Source: CAZTQN01 sp964615765 (GTDB lineage: Bacteria; Planctomycetota; Phycisphaerae; Phycisphaerales; UBA1924). From it: a stretch of DNA of 7,255 nucleotides. Below the pieces are notes generated by a model, which did not search any database, was not told the DNA's origin, and was given only the letters and a program-made list of their open reading frames with translations. This document shows positions 5,828 through 7,255 of the stretch, one piece after another. The DNA is taken from assembly GCA_964615765.1 (NCBI GenBank), contig CAZTQN010000068.1:1-7255 (forward strand), read 5' to 3'. A program made the position numbers and the translations under genes. Position 1 is the first letter of the stretch; each line of letters begins with the position of its first letter.

Positions 5828-5993
5828 TGATGCGCGAGAGAGAGAAATCTGTTCCCCGTGTCCCCGAGCCGAACCGTCGCCCCCATCCGCCCGTTGAGTT
5901 CAGCCCGCTCAATCCGATTTCGCGCCCATCAACTATCGCTACGTTTCCAGGGCCGCATCGGTTCTGCTGGGTCGCCTGTCCCGGGCGCTTCGG

Positions 5994-7058
5994 TCAGCCC
6001 GCCGCACGCCGTCCGTCACGGTCCGCGGGTTCGTCTTCGTCGTCCGGGTCGGCCTTGGACGCACGCTGCTCGGAATCCAGCGCCAGTTCGTCCCCGGCTC
6101 GACCGCCCGCGGCGTCCGCGCCGTCGCGCTTCCCGCCACGCCGACGCGGCGTCCGGGCCCCCTCCGTCTCCGCCGCCTCATCATCCCGGCACAGACGCAT
6201 CGGGCGTTCCCCGATGACCTGAGCGTTCAACTTCGCCAGCGCCTCGTCGGCGATCTGCCGCACACGCTCGCGCGAGATCCCGACTTCCTGCGCGATCTGC
6301 TTGAGCGTCAGCGGCTCCTGGCCGTCGAGCCCGAACCGCAGCCGCAGGATCCGCGCCTCCCGCTCGTCGATCGCGTTCAGCAGACGCCGGATCGTCCGCA
6401 GCTCGTCGTCGCGGAACAGGTAGTCTTCCGGCGCCCCGTGGCGATCGTCCGCCACCAGGTCGCTGATGTTCATCACCTCGCCGCTCTCGTCCAGCGGCGC
6501 CTGCGCCGGGGCCCGGAAGGCCTTCACCGCGCGACGGATGATCCGCAGCTTCTTCAGCGGCAGCTGCATCTCGTCCGCCAGTTCCTGCAAGGACGGCGGG
6601 CGGCCCAGCTGGTGCTCCAGCCGCTGGCTCGCCTGCTTCCACCGCGCGATCAGTTCCACCATGTACGCCGGCACATGGATCGGCTGCACCGCGTTGATCA
6701 GCGCCCGCTTGATCGCCTGCTTGATCCACCACGAGGCATACGTGCTGAACCGCGCGCCCTGGGCCGGGTCGAACCCTTCCACCGCGCGCAGCAGCCCGAC
6801 GTTCCCCTCTTCGATCAGATCCTGCAGGTTCAGCCCGCGGCCGCAGTAGTTCTTCGCGATCGACACCACCAGCCGCAGGTTCGAGCGGATCATCCGCTCC
6901 CGCGCCCGCGGGCAGTTGTCATTAATGATGGCCCACCCGAGGACCTTCTCCTCCTCGGCCGTCAGCAACGGTGTCTCGTTGATCTGGCGAAGGTACAGCT
7001 GCAGACCGGATTGCAACTCCGTCCGCGCCGGGGCTCTCGACAACCGCACGCCTCGCAC
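5994..7058 (-). CDS. Sigma-70 family RNA polymerase sigma factor (group 2/RpoD-like, no region 1.1)
   Basis: This factor directs RNA polymerase to promoters. Numbering from the GTG at 7058 (354 residues): region 1.2 LQLYLRQINETPLLTAEEEK at 19-38; region 2 with SNLRLVVSIAKNY at 59-71 and FSTYASWWIKQAIKRAL at 104-120; region 3 IHVPAYMVELIARW to about 183; region 4 from about 218, with the -35-binding helix-turn-helix TLKQIAQEVGISRERVRQI at 251-269. The melting tryptophan pair is kept. In region 2.4 the place of E. coli sigma70 Thr440 is Lys, while Gln437 is kept, which points to an alternative rather than the primary sigma. There is no region 1.1. After region 4 comes an unusual tail of about 70 Arg/Asp/Glu-rich residues (285-354), likely disordered but with normal codon use. 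The start is uncertain. TTG at 7124 gives 376 residues; GTG at 7058 is preferred for its AGAGGG spaced 8 bases upstream. The gene is probably monocistronic, with a terminator about 170 bases past its stop. Confidence 0.92.
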   Translation of the reverse strand: MRGVRLSRAPARTELQSGLQLYLRQINETPLLTAEEEKVLGWAIINDNCPRARERMIRSNLRLVVSIAKNYCGRGLNLQDLIEEGNVGLLRAVEGFDPAQGARFSTYASWWIKQAIKRALINAVQPIHVPAYMVELIARWKQASQRLEHQLGRPPSLQELADEMQLPLKKLRIIRRAVKAFRAPAQAPLDESGEVMNISDLVADDRHGAPEDYLFRDDELRTIRRLLNAIDEREARILRLRFGLDGQEPLTLKQIAQEVGISRERVRQIADEALAKLNAQVIGERPMRLCRDDEAAETEGARTPRRRGGKRDGADAAGGRAGDELALDSEQRASKADPDDEDEPADRDGRRAAG

Positions 7059-7066
7059 TGTCCTTG

Positions 7067-7072
7067 CCCTCT
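7067..7072 (-). promoter_or_regulatory. Shine-Dalgarno AGAGGG supporting the GTG start of the sigma factor
   Basis: AGAGGG on the - strand lies 8 bases before GTG at 7058-7056, with a second purine run AAGG closer in. The upstream TTG at 7124 has no comparable site. An in-frame stop at 7133-7131 rules out any longer form. Confidence 0.5.
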
Positions 7073-7194
7073 TGCTTCTCAGCCACCGCGAGAACCGCTG
7101 GCGACCGGCCTGGGGACCCTCCAAAGTCCGTCAGCCGCAGGTAGCCGTTCGCCGTCGTTCCCGGCGCGGTTGCATCGTCGTGCCCAGATTGTCG

Positions 7195-7211
7195 CTTGAC
7201 GCCCGGTCAAG
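7195..7211. promoter_or_regulatory. Operator-like palindrome upstream of the sigma factor
   Basis: CTTGAC and GTCAAG form perfect 6-bp arms around a 5-base centre (GCCCG), about 137 bases upstream of the GTG start and 71 bases upstream of the alternative TTG. Each arm contains TTGAC, so it could be a dimeric regulator's operator or overlap a -35 box. I find no good -10 box at the right distance on either strand, so no promoter is claimed. Confidence 0.3.
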
Positions 7212-7255
7212 GTTGCGCGCCCTGACCCCCAGTGCCGCGGAAGATGTGCGACGAC

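Larger units (their letters stand above)
5644..5993. other. 350-bp intergenic region between the sigma factor and the exported-protein gene
   Basis: I see no convincing gene here on either strand. Reading in the direction of transcription (- strand), bases 5993-5828 would be the 3' untranslated part of the sigma mRNA. They contain a small stem TTGAG/CTCAA (5894-5898/5908-5912) and a purine/pyrimidine run at about 5835-5846. The strong hairpin terminator is at 5827-5792. The remaining 148 bases should hold the promoter and leader of the exported-protein gene, but I cannot identify -35/-10 boxes with confidence. An 11-bp direct repeat CGCCCATCAAC occurs at 5777-5787 and 5923-5933. Confidence 0.6.

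Noticed and set aside
5644..5886. An 81-residue N-terminal extension of the exported protein up to the ATG at 5886
   Set aside because: It would place the signal peptide internally, crosses the strong terminator at 5792-5827, and lacks the good Shine-Dalgarno found at 5649-5654.
5828..5993. Possible tRNA or structured small RNA gene in the gap past the sigma factor
   Set aside because: No cloverleaf or T-arm consensus was found by eye on either strand. Only short stems are present, so no RNA gene is listed.
3217..6222. A 1001-codon open frame on the + strand antisense to trxB, the exported-protein gene and the sigma factor
   Set aside because: Its product is a low-complexity Arg/Pro/His/Leu chain with no domain, and it spans three well-supported genes on the other strand. 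It is a by-product of G/C-rich third positions.
6438..7199. A 253-codon + strand frame opposite the sigma gene
   Set aside because: Low-complexity product antisense to conserved sigma regions 1.2 to 4.
7125..7255. TTGAC boxes at 7196-7201 (+) and 7210-7205 (-) as -35 elements of divergent promoters
   Set aside because: No acceptable -10 sequence lies 15-19 bases away on either strand; they are listed only as an operator-like palindrome.

Overview
This window is very GC-rich, with a strong G/C bias at third codon positions. It looks like an ordinary chromosomal segment from a planctomycete-like bacterium, possibly of the Phycisphaerae. That placement is an inference. It rests on base composition, on an unrecognised exported protein whose C-terminal end (DPY...VIYSVGPD) follows a pattern common in planctomycete proteins, and on proline/glycine or charged extensions on otherwise conserved housekeeping proteins. 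I see no tRNA, rRNA, CRISPR array, transposase, integrase or phage gene.

Layout. Bases 1-1666 are read on the + strand: the 3' part of prfC (peptide chain release factor 3), then a small orphan HicB-like gene. A small hairpin at about 1674-1696 separates these from a convergent run of - strand genes filling the rest of the window. In order of transcription (right to left) these are: a sigma-70 family sigma factor (7058-5994), a 350-bp gap with a strong intrinsic terminator, an exported protein of unknown function (5643-4069), trxB thioredoxin reductase (3990-2998), rpsP ribosomal protein S16 (2902-2561), an intrinsic terminator, and trmD tRNA (guanine-N1) methyltransferase (2461-1700).

How the genes relate. 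prfC, rpsP and trmD all serve translation. rpsP and trmD are the remains of the widespread rpsP-rimM-trmD-rplS cluster. Here rimM is absent between them, rplS does not follow trmD, and a GC-rich hairpin with a T tract lies in the 98-bp gap. trxB and the exported protein lie upstream on the same strand with short gaps and may be read together, but nothing ties their functions. The sigma factor probably forms its own unit, since a terminator with a GAAA tetraloop lies about 170 bases past its stop.

I do not see a convincing undescribed multi-gene system. The points most worth a second look are: the exported protein with its pseudopilin-like C-terminal end; the sigma factor with a changed -10-reading helix and a long charged tail; the insertion and shortened C terminus in TrmD; the loss of rimM/rplS from the rpsP-trmD cluster; the orphan HicB; and a palindromic, possibly dispersed element between trxB and rpsP.
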